Part shown: positions 62,276 through 64,000 of the stretch, one piece after another
Numbering within the stretch: position 1 is the stretch's first letter
Layout: the number at the start of each line of letters is the position of its first letter
From: Roseospira visakhapatnamensis
GTDB lineage: Bacteria > Pseudomonadota > Alphaproteobacteria > Rhodospirillales > Rhodospirillaceae
Assembly (NCBI RefSeq): GCF_014197915.1
Contig: NZ_JACIGK010000014.1
Location: 1 to 64,000, forward strand
Direction: 5' to 3'
DNA length: 64,000 nt
The notes under the pieces: model-generated
What the model saw: only the letters and a program-made list of their open reading frames with translations
Databases searched by the model: none
Told to the model about the DNA's origin: nothing
Program-made: the position numbers and the translations under genes

Positions 62276-62734
62276 ATGCCCAAAGCCCTTCATCCCATCG
62301 CCGGCGCGCTGGCGCTGCTGACGATTCTGACGTTCTGGACCGCCACCGTGCTGTCCGAACTGCTGGGTCCGGCGACGGCCGTGGTCACCGTCAAGACCCT
62401 GATTCCCTGGGGGCTGATCCTGCTGATCCCCGCCCTCATGGTGGCCGGCGGCTCCGGCTTCGCCTTGTCGAAGGGCGAGAGCGCCCAGAGCATCCAGGGT
62501 GCCGTCGACGCCAAGCGCAAGCGGATGCCGTTCATTGCCGCGATCGGTCTTCTGGTCCTGGTTCCGGCATGTCTGGTCCTGGCCGTCAAGGCGCGGGCCG
62601 GGGCGTTCGATGTCACCTTCTACGCGGTGCAGGCGATCGAACTGGTCGCCGGGGCCGTCAACATCGCCTTGCTGGGCCTGAACATGCGCGACGGCTTGCG
62701 CATGACCGGCCGCCTGCGTCCGCGCTCCGCCTGA
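62276..62734 (+). CDS. small four-helix membrane protein
   Basis: 152-residue inner-membrane protein with four predicted helices: IAGALALLTILTFWTATVLSELLG, TLIPWGLILLIPALMVAGGSGFAL, FIAAIGLLVLVPACLVLAVKA and YAVQAIELVAGAVNIALLGLNM, with a basic cytoplasmic loop (DAKRKRMPF). It resembles uncharacterised membrane proteins of about this size; the function is unknown to me. ATG62276 is chosen, with GGAG 9 bases before it. It is followed 30 bases later by a lipoprotein gene. Confidence 0.85.
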   Translation: MPKALHPIAGALALLTILTFWTATVLSELLGPATAVVTVKTLIPWGLILLIPALMVAGGSGFALSKGESAQSIQGAVDAKRKRMPFIAAIGLLVLVPACLVLAVKARAGAFDVTFYAVQAIELVAGAVNIALLGLNMRDGLRMTGRLRPRSA

Positions 62735-62764
62735 GCCGGCCACCGTGAGGAGAGGAGGGGTCCC

Positions 62765-63181
62765 ATGTCGTCCATCGTGAAAGCACCGCTTCTGGTCGTT
62801 CTGCTGGGCATGCCCATGACGGGGATGCTTGCCGGCTGCGGCGCGCCCCACCTGGAGACCGTCCAGGACGCGAAACGAGACCTCGTCGGCCAGGACGCGG
62901 CGGTACTGTCGCGCTGCATCGGCGAGCCCATGGCCGTCCGCCCGGTCGAGGGCGCGGCGCGGGCCACCCACGTCTATTCCTCCGCCCAGGCCCGGGGCGC
63001 GGACGGCCTGTTGCTGGCGACGCCGGGACCGGACGCGGTCGACCACAGATCGGCCTGCGTGTTCGATATCACCGTCCAGGATCAGCAGATCGTCGCGGTG
63101 CGCAGTGACAACCGCGCCGGCTGGGGCTTCGGCAGCATCAAGACCTGCTCGGCCGTCGTGAAGCGGTGTCTGAAGGATTGA
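62765..63181 (+). CDS. small lipoprotein
   Basis: 138-residue predicted lipoprotein: signal MSSIVKAPLLVVLLGMPMTGML and lipobox LAGC (Cys25). The mature part has the pattern LVGQDAAVLSRCIGEP...YSSAQARG...CVFDITVQDQQIVAVRSDN...GSIKTCSAVVKRCL, similar to small outer-membrane assembly-type lipoproteins in layout, but the family is not recognised. Three extra cysteines near the C-terminal half may form a disulfide. GAGGAGAGGAGG precedes the ATG. Confidence 0.87.
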   Translation: MSSIVKAPLLVVLLGMPMTGMLAGCGAPHLETVQDAKRDLVGQDAAVLSRCIGEPMAVRPVEGAARATHVYSSAQARGADGLLLATPGPDAVDHRSACVFDITVQDQQIVAVRSDNRAGWGFGSIKTCSAVVKRCLKD

Positions 63182-63188
63182 GCCTGTC

Positions 63189-63866
63189 TCACGTGCCGGC
63201 GGGGTGCGGGGACGGATGATCCTCGGCGTCCCGTCGGCGCAGGCCGTGCAGGAACACGTCGGCCGCGAACCGCAGGGACGCTTCCAGGGCGTCCGGGTCG
63301 ACCTCCGTGGTCAGGTGGAAGAGCGCCCGCTCATGCACATAGCCCCGCACCAGCCCGAAGAAGCCCTCGGCCGCCCGGCGGCTGTCGACGTCGCGAAAGA
63401 CGCCGTCGTCCACCTGCGCCTGGATGTAGGCGGTCAGCAGGCGGGCCGCCGGCTCGTGCCCGGACTCGTAGAAGACCCGCCCGAGGTCGGGAAACCGTCC
63501 GGCCTCGGCGACCACGACGCGGTAGAGGCTGAGGCCCTCCGGCGAGAGCAGCACGTCCCAGAACGTGCGGCCCAGCGCGATCAGGGTCTCGCGCGGGTCC
63601 CGGTCGCCGAGGTCGGCCTGACGCAACGGCGTCAGGATGACGTCGCAGTACTCGTGGATGATCGCGCCGAACAGGGCTTCCTTGCTGGGGAAATGCGCAT
63701 AGAGGGTGCGTTTGGAGACGCCGGACTCCTCCACGATGCGGTCGACGCCGGCCAGGCCGAAGCCGTCGCGCATGAAGGTTCGGGCGGCGGCGTCGAGGAT
63801 CGCCCGCCGTTTGTCGGCCCGCAACTGGCTGGGGCGTGGGGCCTGGCGGGAGGCTCGGTCTGACAT
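63189..63866 (-). CDS. TetR family transcriptional regulator
   Basis: 225-residue repressor. N-terminal helix-turn-helix: RAILDAAARTFMRDGFGLAGVDRIVEESGVSKRTLYAHFPSKEALFGAII. The C-terminal ligand domain (about 85-205) includes FWDVLLSPEGLSLYRVVVAEAGRFPDLGRVFYESG, typical of AcrR-like regulators of efflux or lipid genes. It converges with the lipoprotein gene, 7 bases between stops. Its likely target is the palindrome 60 bases upstream and whatever gene lies to the right of the window. Confidence 0.92.
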   Translation of the reverse strand: MSDRASRQAPRPSQLRADKRRAILDAAARTFMRDGFGLAGVDRIVEESGVSKRTLYAHFPSKEALFGAIIHEYCDVILTPLRQADLGDRDPRETLIALGRTFWDVLLSPEGLSLYRVVVAEAGRFPDLGRVFYESGHEPAARLLTAYIQAQVDDGVFRDVDSRRAAEGFFGLVRGYVHERALFHLTTEVDPDALEASLRFAADVFLHGLRRRDAEDHPSPHPAGT

Positions 63867-63925
63867 GGGGCGCGATCCTCAACGTCTGAATTGATGTTGA
63901 CAGCGTAGTCGGTCGTGTCCATCGT

Positions 63926-63948
63926 GTAAACGAAACAGTTTTGTTTAC
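63926..63948. promoter_or_regulatory. TetR operator palindrome
   Basis: GTAAACGAAAC, one central base, then GTTTTGTTTAC: 11-base arms matching at 10 of 11 positions. This is the form of many TetR-family operators. It lies between the leftward tetR gene and the right edge of the window, so it probably controls tetR itself and a divergent gene that is not in view. Confidence 0.7.
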
Positions 63949-64000
63949 TCTAAGGGGGCCGCGATGGGGCGCCTCGACGGGACACCGAAGGCCGGGCGGC

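Overview
The window is high-GC, densely packed bacterial chromosome. It is most likely from an alphaproteobacterium, probably of the Rhodospirillales type. That assignment is an inference from the GC-rich codon use, an IbpA-type small heat-shock gene with a ROSE-like RNA thermometer, TRAP and ABC sugar operons of alphaproteobacterial style, and a FixL-like sensor PAS domain. No rRNA, tRNA, CRISPR array, prophage or intact insertion sequence was seen.

Layout. (1) 1-9 kb: mutS, a GNAT acetyltransferase, moaC, a six-PAS diguanylate cyclase and a thermometer-controlled hsp20, followed by a multi-hairpin repeat. (2) 9-15 kb: a copper locus, with a bufferin operon (bufA-bufB-bufC-doxX) divergent from a CopA Cu(I) ATPase and an aminoacyl-tRNA deacylase. 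(3) 15-25 kb, minus strand: GntR regulator, TRAP transporter (dctPQM), glycerate 2-kinase, a LarA-family nickel hydroxyacid racemase and its cofactor genes larC, larE and larB. (4) 25-33.5 kb: DeoR repressor divergent from deoC, a sugar ABC transporter (SBP, ATPase, two permeases), a DUF4432 mutarotase-like gene and a PfkB kinase. This is best read as 2-deoxy-D-ribose (deoxynucleoside sugar) catabolism, and a DeoR-like palindrome lies upstream of deoC. (5) 33.5-44.6 kb: a signalling block of three histidine kinases, response regulators, an Hpt-like protein, STAS and RsbU-type phosphatase proteins, an orphan membrane-anchored solute-binding protein and a broken EAL remnant. (6) 44.9-51.5 kb: a cobalamin riboswitch followed by btuB, an unrecognised gene, btuF, btuC, btuD and tonB. 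(7) 51.5-61.5 kb: a strikingly AT-rich leader, then a compact aromatic type II polyketide synthase cluster: di-domain aromatase/cyclase, ActIII-like ketoreductase, KS-alpha, chain-length factor, ACP, four consecutive double-ABM-domain proteins, a second SDR and an Sfp-type phosphopantetheinyl transferase, followed by a MarR regulator. (8) 62-64 kb: a small membrane protein, a lipoprotein and a TetR regulator with a clear operator.

The most notable system is the type II PKS cluster. Such clusters are characteristic of actinomycetes and rare in Gram-negative bacteria. Here the minimal PKS carries a chain-length factor with Arg at the usual Gln position, and four tandem paralogues together encode about eight ABM-fold domains. 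The copper bufferin locus, the LarA operon with a dedicated glycerate kinase, and the unknown gene inside the B12 uptake operon are the other loci worth following up.
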